Assembly (NCBI RefSeq): GCF_041154455.1
Contig: NZ_AP028664.1
Coordinates: 1,117,001 to 1,181,000 of the forward strand
Direction: 5' to 3'
Length of the DNA stretch: 64,000 nt
Source: Variovorax sp. V213
GTDB lineage: Bacteria > Pseudomonadota > Gammaproteobacteria > Burkholderiales > Burkholderiaceae_C
A model generated the notes under the pieces. That model was given only the letters and a program-made list of their open reading frames with translations, searched no databases and was not told the origin of the DNA. A program made the position numbers and the translations under genes. Each line of letters begins with the position of its first letter. The first letter of the stretch is position 1. Below, piece after piece: positions 1 to 10,492 of this stretch.

Positions 1-327
1 CACGAAGGCCGCCTTGGGCAGCGCATTGAAGGCCGTCATGAGCGGATAGATCGCCGCATACGCGATGCGCGAACTGCCGATCACGAAGCCCAGCAGCACG
101 CCCACCACGATGGCCAGCCCGAAGCCCGCCATCGTGACCCAGAAGGTGCGCCACGCATGGCCCGCGATGATTTCCTTGAATTCCCAGAACTGGGTCCAGA
201 TGCGCAGCGGGCTCGGAAAGATGAAGTCCGACACGCCGAAGCCCGCGCAGATTACCTGCCACAGCAGGATGACTGCGATGAGCAGCAGCCAGGGCGACCA
301 GCGTTCGAGTTGCTTGGTGTTCTTCAT
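1..327 (-). CDS. ABC transporter permease, NitT/TauT (SsuC/TauC) type, 3' end beyond window
   Basis: Inner-membrane subunit of an ABC importer for an unknown small solute. The 109 residues visible start at the ATG at 327, 7 bases after the ATPase stop. They show an N-terminal membrane segment (about residues 10-30, WSPWLLLIAVILLWQV) and a second one (about 60-85) with the VGVLLGFVIGSS style of BPD permeases of the nitrate/sulfonate/taurine class. The catalytic-loop EAA region lies beyond the window. Gene order receptor, ATPase, permease matches this importer class. The substrate cannot be read from the sequence. Confidence 0.85.
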   Translation of the reverse strand, partial: MKNTKQLERWSPWLLLIAVILLWQVICAGFGVSDFIFPSPLRIWTQFWEFKEIIAGHAWRTFWVTMAGFGLAIVVGVLLGFVIGSSRIAYAAIYPLMTAFNALPKAAFV

Positions 328-334
328 GGCGCGC

Positions 335-1192
335 TCAGTGAGACGCTGCGGCAGCGGTTTGCGCCGCGCTGATGCCCGTATTGCGGATGGCGCCAATGTG
401 CCCGCGCAGCTCCAGCACGATGTCGGTGAATTCCTTGGTGTAGGTGAGCTCCAGCTCGCGCGGACGCGGCAGCTCGATTTCGCGCTTGACCACAAAGCGG
501 CCCGGGCTCTTGCTCATGACGTACACCGTGTCGGCCAGGAACACCGATTCGCGCAGGTCGTGCGTCACCAGGATGACGTTGAACTGCTGCTCGGTCCAGA
601 GGTCGCGCAGGATGCACCAGAGCTCCTCGCGCGTGAAGGCGTCGAGCGCCCCGAAAGGCTCGTCGAGCAGCAGCATCTTGGGCTCGTGGATGAGCGCACG
701 GCAAATGCTTGCGCGCTGCTGCATGCCGCCCGAGAGCTGCCACGGAAACTTGTCTTCGTAGCCCGCGAGGCCCACCTTCTGCAGCAGCTTGCGCGCGCGC
801 TCGACGTATTCCTTGCGCCTGGCCTTGAAGTTCGAGCGGTAGGGTTCGACGATTTCGAGCGGCAGCAGCACGTTGTCGACCGTGGTGCGCCACGGCAGCA
901 GCGAAGGCGCCTGGAAGGCCATGCCAGAGATCTTGAGCGGCCCGGTCACGGGCTGGCCGTCGATGCGGATCTTGCCCATCGACGGCATCTTGAGACCCGT
1001 GGTGAGCTTCATGAAGGTCGACTTGCCGCAGCCCGAGGGGCCGACGATGGCAATGAACTCGCCGCGCTTCACCTGCAGGTCGATGGCTTCGACCGCGAAG
1101 TGGTTGGCGCGCAGCAGCTCTTCGTTGTAGGCGAGCCAGACGTCCTGGAAATCGACGAAGGGAGCAGCAGCCGCGCCCGATGCGTCCGCCAT
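335..1192 (-). CDS. ABC transporter ATP-binding protein, NitT/TauT type
   Basis: Cytoplasmic ATPase of the importer, 285 aa. Walker A GPSGCGKST is at residues 51-59, the signature LSGGMQQR near 155 and Walker B LLLDEP near 175, followed by an H-loop in VTHD. The TEQQFNVILVTHDLRESVFLAD stretch is typical of SsuB/TauB-like ATPases. The ATG at 1192 overlaps the receptor stop by one base (TGATG), indicating translational coupling. The same frame stays open upstream to 2257, but that part is a shadow of the receptor gene. Confidence 0.93.
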   Translation of the reverse strand: MADASGAAAAPFVDFQDVWLAYNEELLRANHFAVEAIDLQVKRGEFIAIVGPSGCGKSTFMKLTTGLKMPSMGKIRIDGQPVTGPLKISGMAFQAPSLLPWRTTVDNVLLPLEIVEPYRSNFKARRKEYVERARKLLQKVGLAGYEDKFPWQLSGGMQQRASICRALIHEPKMLLLDEPFGALDAFTREELWCILRDLWTEQQFNVILVTHDLRESVFLADTVYVMSKSPGRFVVKREIELPRPRELELTYTKEFTDIVLELRGHIGAIRNTGISAAQTAAAASH

Positions 1193-2226
1193 CACTTGCG
1201 CAGCACGCCGTTGAGTTCGGCCGCCGGCGGCAGCAGCGCGGCGGTCCACACGGCGTCGGGGCTCACACGCGTCTTGGTGTTGAACGCATCCGACACCTGC
1301 GAGGCCATCAGCGACATGCGGCCTGCGTTCACCGCGCCGAAGCCTTCGCTGCGCGCGTCGGCGCTGTTGATCACGGTGTCGATGGCCAGCTGCAGGCGGC
1401 GGGTCTCGAGCTTGCTGTCGATGATGCCGTCGCGCGCCTTGACCGATTCGATGGCGACCGCCGGGTTGGCGATGACTTCCTTCGCGCCCTTGGCAAAGGC
1501 CGAGAGGAATTTCTTCACCGCCTCGGGGTTCTCCTTGATGAGCTTGGGTGACGCGATGATCACGTTGCCGTAGAGCTTCACGCCGTGGTCGGGGTAGGGC
1601 AGCACGACGATGTCGGCGGCCTTGGCGCCGCGCGCCTCCAGGTTCAGGAGCGAGGTGAAGGTGAAGCCCGTGATCGCATCGATGTCGCCGCGGATCAGCA
1701 TGGTTTCGCGCAGCGTCGGGTCCATGGCGGTCCAGTTCACGGCGCCGATGTTGTTGGCCTTGGCAAAGATCGGGAACGCGCGGCGGCCTGCGTCGAACAC
1801 CGGCGCGCCGAGCTTCTTGCCGGCCAGGTCGGCCGGCTTGGCGATGCCGCTCTTCTTGAGCGCCATGACCGAGGCCGGCGTATTGTTGTAGACCATCATC
1901 ACCGCGACGGGCTTGTTCGGGCTGTCGGGGTTGTTGGCGTGGAATTCCATCAGCGCCGCCAGGTCGGCAAAGCCCATGTCGTAGGCGCCCGAGGCCACGC
2001 GCGTGACCGTGCCGCCCGAGCCATTGCCCGCGTCGATGGTCACGTCGAGCCCGGCGGCCTTGAAGTAGCCCTTGGCGGCAGGGTGCAGGAACAGCGCGGC
2101 CGGTCCTTCGAAGCGCCAGTCGAGCTGGAACTTGATCGGCGTCGCGGGCTGGGCAAGGGCCGAGGAAAGGCCGAAGCTGAGGGCCGAGGCGGCGAGGAAG
2201 GACTGGAGCAGTTGGCGCTTGTTCAT
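1192..2226 (-). CDS. ABC transporter substrate-binding protein, NMT1/THI5-like
   Basis: Periplasmic receptor, 344 aa, with a Sec signal peptide (MNKRQLLQ then a hydrophobic stretch ending ALA, about residue 25). The mature N-terminus IKFQLDWRFEGPAALF and AAKGYFKAAGLDVTID are typical of the NMT1/THI5-like and nitrate/taurine receptor superfamily. It heads an operon with the ATPase and permease. Such receptors bind sulfonates, pyrimidines, phthalates or nitriles, and nothing here decides which. The 213-base gap upstream carries a hairpin-like inverted repeat (see 2243-2260). Confidence 0.88.
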   Translation of the reverse strand: MNKRQLLQSFLAASALSFGLSSALAQPATPIKFQLDWRFEGPAALFLHPAAKGYFKAAGLDVTIDAGNGSGGTVTRVASGAYDMGFADLAALMEFHANNPDSPNKPVAVMMVYNNTPASVMALKKSGIAKPADLAGKKLGAPVFDAGRRAFPIFAKANNIGAVNWTAMDPTLRETMLIRGDIDAITGFTFTSLLNLEARGAKAADIVVLPYPDHGVKLYGNVIIASPKLIKENPEAVKKFLSAFAKGAKEVIANPAVAIESVKARDGIIDSKLETRRLQLAIDTVINSADARSEGFGAVNAGRMSLMASQVSDAFNTKTRVSPDAVWTAALLPPAAELNGVLRK

Positions 2227-2242
2227 GCGAGATCCGTGAAGG

Positions 2243-2260
2243 TGAATGCTTCAGCATTCA
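2243..2260. promoter_or_regulatory. inverted repeat in the leader of the ABC receptor gene
   Basis: TGAATGC and GCATTCA (7-base perfect arms) flank a TTCA centre, 17 bases upstream of the receptor ATG at 2226. It could be an operator or a small leader hairpin. The rest of the 2227-2439 gap shows no clear promoter or terminator to me. Confidence 0.4.
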
Positions 2261-2439
2261 AGCAAAAACGGTGCCCGCACGCGATTGGTGCGAACCCTTC
2301 CGCGGAACTGTCGCGGTGCGCAGCGGGGGCAATGTCGCACCCTCTTTGGGAGTTCTCGCATGTTTCCAGCCTCAAGGAGCCTGAGGTTTGAACCAGCATG
2401 GGGCGCAAGCATGGTTGCCGGCCCCCGGACACCCTTGGC

Positions 2440-3438
2440 TCAGAGCGCCGCGCCGATCTTGCGCAGCTCGGCGATCTGCGGCGCCTTGGGCAGCCAGATC
2501 TTGTCGAACTCCGCAATGATCGGCGCGGGGTTGTAGCCGGCGTCGCTCTTGATGGTGATGCCGCTGGCCCTGAACTTGTCGACCAGTCCGAGTTCGGTGG
2601 TCACGATGTCCCTGATCTGCGCGTCCAGCGATTGCTTCACCAGGTCGGTGATAAGCGCCTTGTCCTTGGCGTCGAGCGTCTGCCAGATGCGGCCCGACAC
2701 CAGCGGCGCGAAGGGCATGAACAGCGCGTTCATCGGCAGCATCGTCTTGGCGACGCGGTCGAAGCGCTGATTCCACGAGAACTCGATATCCGCCTCGAGC
2801 CCATCGACCTGGCCGTTGGACATGGCGTCGAAAACGCCCGGCGTCGGAATGGGCGTGGGCGCGGCACCGAGCAGCTGGTAGAAGTCGCGGTACACCGGCG
2901 TCGGGTTGATGCGCAGCTTCATGCCCTTGAGGTCGGTGGGCGCCGAGATGGGCTTGGTGGAAAACACCACGCGCATGCCGGTGATGCCCCAGCCCAGTCC
3001 GATGGTGCCGGTTTCACGCGGCAGCACGTCGAGCAGCTTCAGCGCGGCGGGCGTGCGGACCAGCGAAGCCACGTTGGTGGTCGAGCGCACGAGGTAGGGC
3101 GCGTTGATGGCTGCCACGCTGGACACGCGCGAGCCGAGTTCGGCGGCCTGGATCCACCCCATGTCCAGCGCGCCGGACTGCAGCTGCTGCATCATGGCCG
3201 ACTCGTTGCCCAGCTGGCCCGAATGGAACACGGTGGCGCTCAGGCGGCCGTCCGTGGCCTTTTTGAGCGACTCGCCGAAGCTCACCGCGGCGCGGTTCCA
3301 CGAGTGGCCGGCCGGCGTGATGATGCCGAGGCGGAATTCCTTGGCGGCCGCGGCTCGCGACACGGTGGTGAAGAGAGCGGACGACGCGGCGGCGGTTCCG
3401 GCGGCGGCCTGGACGAATTTGCGGCGGGAAAGGGACAT
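2440..3438 (-). CDS. dctP: TRAP transporter solute-binding protein (DctP family)
   Basis: Periplasmic receptor of a TRAP transporter, 332 aa. The N-terminus MSLSRRKFVQAAAG carries an S-R-R-K-F Tat-like motif followed by a hydrophobic, alanine-rich stretch ending about residue 30. The body shows DctP-family features, including GMKLRINPTP (the arginine that usually salt-bridges a carboxylate) and GVFDAMSNGQVDGLE. GGAGCC lies 6 bases before the ATG. It is the last gene of the operon lyase-dctQ-dctM-dctP. The ligand is presumably an organic acid, as for most of the family. Confidence 0.9.
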   Translation of the reverse strand: MSLSRRKFVQAAAGTAAASSALFTTVSRAAAAKEFRLGIITPAGHSWNRAAVSFGESLKKATDGRLSATVFHSGQLGNESAMMQQLQSGALDMGWIQAAELGSRVSSVAAINAPYLVRSTTNVASLVRTPAALKLLDVLPRETGTIGLGWGITGMRVVFSTKPISAPTDLKGMKLRINPTPVYRDFYQLLGAAPTPIPTPGVFDAMSNGQVDGLEADIEFSWNQRFDRVAKTMLPMNALFMPFAPLVSGRIWQTLDAKDKALITDLVKQSLDAQIRDIVTTELGLVDKFRASGITIKSDAGYNPAPIIAEFDKIWLPKAPQIAELRKIGAAL

Positions 3439-3481
3439 GCGAGGCTCCGGTTGGGTGAAGGGAAAGGAAGGGAGGCGGGAC

Positions 3482-4746
3482 TTACTTGATGAGCGCGAGC
3501 GACAGGCTCGGGAACAGCGACAGCAGCACCAGCGCGGCGCAGCAGATCAGGAAGAAGGGCAGCGTGACGATGAACATCTTTCCGGGCTTGGCGCCGGTCA
3601 CGGCGGAAGCCACGAAGAAGCTCAGGCCCACGGGCGGCGTCATCAGCCCGAGCACGAGGTTGATCACCACCACCACGCCGAAGTGGCGTGGATCGATGCC
3701 GTAGATCTCGGTGGCGATGGGCAGCAGGATGGGCACCGTCATGATCAGGCCCGGAATGCCGTCGATCACCGTTCCGATCACCAGCAGGATCAGGTTCACG
3801 AGCAGCAGGAAGGCGATCGGGTCCTTTGCCACGGTCTGGATCCACGTGGCCGTGCCCTGCGGCACCTTGCCGTAGATCAGGAGCCACGAGAACACGGCGG
3901 CCGCAGCCACCAGGAACAGCACCACCGCCGAGTAGATCGCCGACTTCAGCAGGATCTGAGGAATCATCCCGAAGCGGAATTCCTTCGTCACGTAGCGGCC
4001 CACCAGCACCGCGGCCACTGCGCCCACCGCCGCCGACTCGGTCGGATTGGCGATGCCACCCAGGATCGAGCCGACGATCACGATCGGGATCAGCAGCGTG
4101 GGGCAGGCCGTGAGCATCGTGTGCAGCCGCTGCCGGATGGTTCGTTTGGCTGTGCGCGGGTAGTCGTAGATGAACCCCATGCACGCAATCACGATGAAGA
4201 ACAGCACCGTGAGAATCACGCCCGGAATGATGCCGGCAATGAGCATGTCGCCCACCGCCACCTGCGCCAGCACGCTGTACACCACGAACATCACCGAGGG
4301 CGGAATGATCGGCCCCAGCATGCCGCCGTACACTGTGATGCCGGCCGCAAAGGTCTTGTCGTAGCCCTGCTTCTCCATCTCGGGCACCATGATCTGGCTC
4401 ATGATCGCCACCTGCGCGGTGGCCGATCCGATGATCGACGACACCAGCATGTTGGCCAGGATGTTCACGTACGCAAGGCCGCCCTTCACCGAGCCGATGA
4501 AGGCCAGCGCGAGATCGACCAGCCGCTCGTGATGCCACCGCCGTTCATGATTTCGCCGATCAGGATGAACAGCGGAATCGCGATGAGGCTGTAGCTGTCG
4601 ACCCCGCCGAACATCTGCACCGGGAACGACTGGAACAGCACGGTGTCGCCCGAGTCGAGGATGTAGACGATGCCCGCAAGGCACAGGCAGGCACCGATCG
4701 GCACGCCCACCAGCATGATCAATAGAAAGAATGCGGAAGTCAGCAT
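3482..4746 (-). pseudogene. dctM: TRAP transporter large permease DctM, interrupted by a one-base frameshift
   Basis: Twelve-helix transport subunit of the TRAP system. From the ATG at 4746 the frame reads MLTSAFFLLIMLVGVPIG to GEIMNGGGIT (residue 73) and then runs out of frame. The remainder (LVDLALAFIGSVKGGLAYVN to the stop at 3482) is in another frame. The span of 1265 bases is one short of a multiple of three. Restoring one G near 4529 on the + strand (ctcgtgatg to ctcggtgatg) gives a continuous 421-residue DctM with ITERLVDLALAF at the junction. Everything else is intact, so this is either a sequencing/assembly error or a very recent inactivation. If real, the transporter is dead. Confidence 0.85.
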
Positions 4747-4747
4747 G

Positions 4748-5362
4748 TCAGTTCACCGCGTCTGCGTTGGTCACGTGGAACTCGGTGTGCGTGCGCCGGG
4801 GCTGCAGGCCGAGGTCTTCGACGAGGTTGGCCAGCGCATGCAGGCTGAGCGTGGCCGAGAAGATCGGCAGGATGAGCTGGATGGCCCAGGTCGGCCAGTT
4901 CAGCGTCTGCGTGCGCTCGGTATAGAGAAAGTTGAAGGACTCGGCGGCGTATTCCTTGGCATCGAAGCCCCAGCGCACGATGCCCACGGGGTCCATGTAG
5001 AGCCAGCACATCGCCAGCAGCGCAAGGCCCAGCAGCAGCACGCCGCCGGAGGCGCCGGCCTTGGCGATGCGCGCGGCTTTTGCGCCCAGCTTGTCGGTGA
5101 GCAGCGTCACTGCAAAGTCGAGCCGCAGCCGCGTCATCGCGGAGGCGCCGATGAAGGTGAGCCACACCACGCAGTACACCGAGGCCTCGTCGACCCAGTA
5201 GAGCGGCACGCCGCCGTAGCGCGTGACCACGTTCAGCAGAACCAGCACGATGAGCAGGCCCATCAGGCCCGAGAGGAGGCGGCGCTCGCAGCCAAGGACG
5301 AAGTCCGACGCGTCGAGCACCCGGCGGGAGAAGCCCCGGCGTTCCAAGGTGTGTTCTTCCAT
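4748..5362 (-). CDS. dctQ: TRAP transporter small permease (DctQ family)
   Basis: Four-helix membrane subunit, 204 aa, that works with DctM. Helices are visible at about residues 29-48 (LLSGLMGLLIVLVLLNVVTR), 60-80 (YWVDEASVYCVVWLTFIGAS, the usual DctQ loop-helix), 98-120 and 140-165. Its stop sits one base before the dctM ATG, so the two are coupled. DctQ of this operon is a little longer than average at both ends. Confidence 0.9.
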   Translation of the reverse strand: MEEHTLERRGFSRRVLDASDFVLGCERRLLSGLMGLLIVLVLLNVVTRYGGVPLYWVDEASVYCVVWLTFIGASAMTRLRLDFAVTLLTDKLGAKAARIAKAGASGGVLLLGLALLAMCWLYMDPVGIVRWGFDAKEYAAESFNFLYTERTQTLNWPTWAIQLILPIFSATLSLHALANLVEDLGLQPRRTHTEFHVTNADAVN

Positions 5363-5383
5363 GGTGAGAAGAGAATCGCGCCT

Positions 5384-6298
5384 TCAGGCAACCGACTGGT
5401 ACTGCACAGGCCGCGTGGCCAGCGCCTTCTTCACGATCGCCTCCACGGCCGCGCGCTCCTCGCCCACCAGCGGCAGCCGCGGGCGGCGCATGTGCTCGCT
5501 GCCCACGCCCACCAGCACGTCGATCAGCTTCAGGTTCTGCACCAGCTTGTTCGATACATCCAGGTGCAGCATCGGCGTCATCCACTGGTACAGCGCCAGC
5601 GCCTCGGCGAACTTGCCGGCCTTCATCAGTTCGTACAGCGCCACGGTTTCCCGCGGGAACGCACAGCCCACCCCGGCCAGCAGGCCATCGCAGCCCAGCG
5701 CCAGCCCTTCGTAGGCCAGGTCGTCCACCCCCAGGAACAGCTGGTAGCGGGTCCCCACCGTGTTGCGCAGGTCCGTGATGCGGCGGATGTCGCCCGTGCT
5801 CTCCTTGATCGCCGCGATCCATTCGCAGTCGGCTAGCTCCAGCATGTGCTCGGGCTTCAGGTCCACCCGGTAGGCCACCGGGTTGTTGTAGACCATGACC
5901 GGCTTCTGGGCGGCGTTGGCGATGGTGCGCACATTCAGCATCGCCTCGCGCGCATCGGCCACGTAGATCACCGAGGGCATCACCATGAAGCCCGCCACCC
6001 CCAGCCGGTTGGCCCCGTCCACATAGCGCAGCGCTTCGCGGGTGCTGGTTTCCGACACATTGGCCAGCACCGGGATGCGGCCGTCGGCCGCTTCCAGCGC
6101 GATCTGGGCCACCTGCAGTTTCTCTTCGAGCGAAAGCGTGCTGGCCTCGCCCAGCGAGCCGCAGGTCACGAGGCCGTGGATGCCGTTGCGGATCTGGAAG
6201 TCGATGTGGCGAGCGGTGCCTTCGGCATCGATGCTTTCGTCGGCGTGGAACTTGGTGGTGATGGCGGGGAAGATGCCTTGCCAGCGGGGATGGGTCAT
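5384..6298 (-). CDS. DHDPS/N-acetylneuraminate lyase family aldolase or dehydratase
   Basis: Cytoplasmic (beta/alpha)8-barrel Schiff-base enzyme, 304 aa. The Schiff-base lysine is K165 in AAIKESTGD and the catalytic tyrosine is Y137 in VYNNP. The 2-oxoacid-binding loop reads CGSLGE (residues 46-51) rather than the GTTGE of true dihydrodipicolinate synthase, so lysine biosynthesis is unlikely. As first gene of a TRAP operon it probably cleaves or dehydrates the imported sugar acid or hydroxy acid. Exact substrate unknown. An AT-rich promoter region lies upstream. Confidence 0.88.
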   Translation of the reverse strand: MTHPRWQGIFPAITTKFHADESIDAEGTARHIDFQIRNGIHGLVTCGSLGEASTLSLEEKLQVAQIALEAADGRIPVLANVSETSTREALRYVDGANRLGVAGFMVMPSVIYVADAREAMLNVRTIANAAQKPVMVYNNPVAYRVDLKPEHMLELADCEWIAAIKESTGDIRRITDLRNTVGTRYQLFLGVDDLAYEGLALGCDGLLAGVGCAFPRETVALYELMKAGKFAEALALYQWMTPMLHLDVSNKLVQNLKLIDVLVGVGSEHMRRPRLPLVGEERAAVEAIVKKALATRPVQYQSVA

Positions 6299-6602
6299 GG
6301 GTTGCTTCTGGAGTCGGAGAGGGTGGATGGAGAGCCCGGAGGGGCCGTCGCTTCGATAAATATATTAATAAGATATTTAAAATATCCGCTCAGGGTATTA
6401 GCAGATTGCATGCCAGCCCAAAAAATGATGGGCAGGCGGAAAACGGCTTCAGCGGCGGCTGCAGCGCTCCCGGCGCGCCCTTCTGGCGCGTGCGGACGCG
6501 CCGCATCGAGGCACGGCGTGCACCTGATCGGCCCGCAATGAAAAACGCCCCGCTGCGTTGCGCAGCGGGGCGTTCGGGCGAAGAGAAGAAAGCGGGGAGC
6601 GC
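6299..6602. promoter_or_regulatory. intergenic region with AT-rich palindromic operator/promoter of the lyase-TRAP operon
   Basis: This 304-base gap holds no gene. About 60-90 bases upstream of the lyase start is a very AT-rich stretch (6355-6386), striking in this GC-rich DNA. It includes the palindrome GATATTT-A-AAATATC at 6372-6386 (7-base perfect arms). It is the likely promoter and repressor/activator site for the leftward operon. The right-hand part carries the maeB terminator. The middle (6387-6540) shows nothing recognisable. Confidence 0.55.
6541..6574 (-). terminator. rho-independent terminator of maeB
   Basis: A 14-base perfect stem (AACGCCCCGCTGCG at 6544-6557 with its complement at 6561-6574) has a 3-base loop. 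On the minus strand it is followed by a run of T (A run at 6541-6545). It lies 29 bases after the maeB stop codon and is the clearest terminator in the window. Confidence 0.92.
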
Positions 6603-8906
<2,304 letters not shown>

Positions 8907-9040
8907 GAAAAGTCTCCTTGTTTCTGACGGGCAATGAGGCTACCGCAAAAGCGGGGCCTGTTCAGAGAGGGGGAATGCCGAAAACGCCTGATCCCATAGC
9001 TTGCATGGAACGCCACGCCGGTTCGCTAAACTCCGAAAGT

Positions 9041-9070
9041 GTTAACCAAGGTGAACCAAGGTTAAACAAG
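9041..9070. repeat. three tandem 10-base near-repeats upstream of the halogenase-like gene
   Basis: GTTAACCAAG, GTGAACCAAG and GTTAAACAAG follow each other with no gap, 76 bases upstream of the chosen start codon at 9146. The exact 10-base period (about one helical turn) puts each copy on the same DNA face, as in cooperative operator arrays. It could also be simple slippage. The rest of the 8907-9145 gap contains nothing I recognise. Confidence 0.6.
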
Positions 9071-9145
9071 GCAATGCAACGCCGCGCAGCCAGCGCGGCC
9101 GGCCATCGTCAACCCAAACACACAATGACAATGGAGGGGCAGCGC

Positions 9146-10483
9146 ATGACACCCGGAGCTTTCACCACCACCGACCCCGATGTCGTGGTCATCGGCGGCG
9201 GGCCTTCGGGCTCCACCGTGGCCGCGCTGCTCGCGGACAAGGGCCACGACGTGGTGCTGATCGAGAAGGCGCAGCACCCGCGCTTTCACATCGGCGAGTC
9301 GCTGCTGCCCATGAACATGCCGCTGTTCGACCGGCTGGGCGTCCGCACCGAGGTCGAGGCCATCGGCCTGCGCAAGCACGGTGCCGAGTTCGTCTCGCCC
9401 TGGCACGACCACAGCAGCCACTTCCACTTCGCCGAGGCGATGGACAAGAGCTTTCCATACGCCGTGCACGTGCGCCGCTCCGAATTCGACGAACTGCTGT
9501 TCCGTCACGCCGGCAAGCGCGGGGCGCGCACGTTCGAGGGACAGCGCGTCACCGGCGTCGACATGGACGCCGGCAAGGGCAGCCCCGACAACCGTCCGCT
9601 GGTGAAGGTCAAGGCCGACGACGGCACCGAAACCAGCTGGCGCCCGCGCTTCGTGATCGACGCGAGCGGGCGCGACACGCTGCTGTCGAACCAGTTCGAC
9701 GCCAAGCAGCGCAACCGCAAGCATGCGAGCGCGGCGCTCTATGGCCACTTCGCCAATGCCGAGCGCAGGCCCGGCCGCTTCGAGGGCAACATCACGCTGT
9801 TCTGGTTCGACCACGGCTGGTTCTGGTACATCCCGCTGAAGGACGGCACTGTGAGCGTCGGCGCGGTGGCCTCGCCAGCCTACTTCAAGCGCCGCAAGGG
9901 TTCGCTCGAAGAGTTCCTGATGGAAACCATTGCGCTCGCCCCCAAGCTGGCCGAACGCCTGAAGAACGCCACGCTGATGGAAGGCGCCACCTCCACCGGC
10001 AACTACGCCTACGACTCCAAGTTCTGCCGCGGCGACCGCTTCATGATGGTGGGCGACGCCTATGCCTTTGTCGACCCGATGTTCTCTTCGGGCGTGTACC
10101 TGGCCATGAACAGCGGCTTCGAGGCCGCCACGGCGGCCGACCACTGGCTCAAGGGTGAGGCGAAAGAGGCCGAGCGCGCCTTCCGCCACTACGAGAAGGT
10201 GATGAAGCGCGGACCGAAGATGTTCTCGTGGTTCATCTACCGCATCACCTCGCCGGCCATTCGCCGGCTGTTCATGGCGCCGCGCAACATCTGGCGGATG
10301 CAGGAGGCGCTGCTGTCCATCCTGGCGGGCGACCTGTTCCGCAACACGCCCATCGGCCCGCGCTTCTGGGGCTTCAAGGTGACCTACTACGCCTCCTGCC
10401 TCGGCATCCTGCCGCAGGCCGTGAAGACCTGGGCATGGCGCCGGCGCAACCTCAAGGAGTCCCTGGAAGCCGCGAAGAACTGA
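9146..10483 (+). CDS. FAD-dependent oxidoreductase, flavin-dependent halogenase-like
   Basis: Predicted cytoplasmic flavoprotein, 445 aa. The dinucleotide-binding motif GGGPSG is at residues 17-22, followed by the HPRFHIGESLLP segment typical of the tryptophan-halogenase/geranylgeranyl-reductase superfamily. The halogenase hallmark WxWxIP is present as WFWYIP (225-230). A GDAYAFVDPMFSSGV motif closes the FAD site. The ATG at 9146 is chosen because GGAGGGG ends 6 bases before it; the open frame extends further upstream without a better site. No reductase or biosynthetic partner lies next to it, so the substrate and whether it truly halogenates are unknown. Confidence 0.82.
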   Translation: MTPGAFTTTDPDVVVIGGGPSGSTVAALLADKGHDVVLIEKAQHPRFHIGESLLPMNMPLFDRLGVRTEVEAIGLRKHGAEFVSPWHDHSSHFHFAEAMDKSFPYAVHVRRSEFDELLFRHAGKRGARTFEGQRVTGVDMDAGKGSPDNRPLVKVKADDGTETSWRPRFVIDASGRDTLLSNQFDAKQRNRKHASAALYGHFANAERRPGRFEGNITLFWFDHGWFWYIPLKDGTVSVGAVASPAYFKRRKGSLEEFLMETIALAPKLAERLKNATLMEGATSTGNYAYDSKFCRGDRFMMVGDAYAFVDPMFSSGVYLAMNSGFEAATAADHWLKGEAKEAERAFRHYEKVMKRGPKMFSWFIYRITSPAIRRLFMAPRNIWRMQEALLSILAGDLFRNTPIGPRFWGFKVTYYASCLGILPQAVKTWAWRRRNLKESLEAAKN

Positions 10484-10492
10484 GCCGGAGGC

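Noticed and set aside
5384..6298. True dihydrodipicolinate synthase DapA for lysine biosynthesis
   Set aside because: The GTTGE loop is replaced by CGSLGE and the gene is embedded in a TRAP operon.
9041..9070. Tandem repeats as a CRISPR or iteron origin
   Set aside because: Only 30 bases with 10-base units and no spacers; no rep or cas gene nearby.
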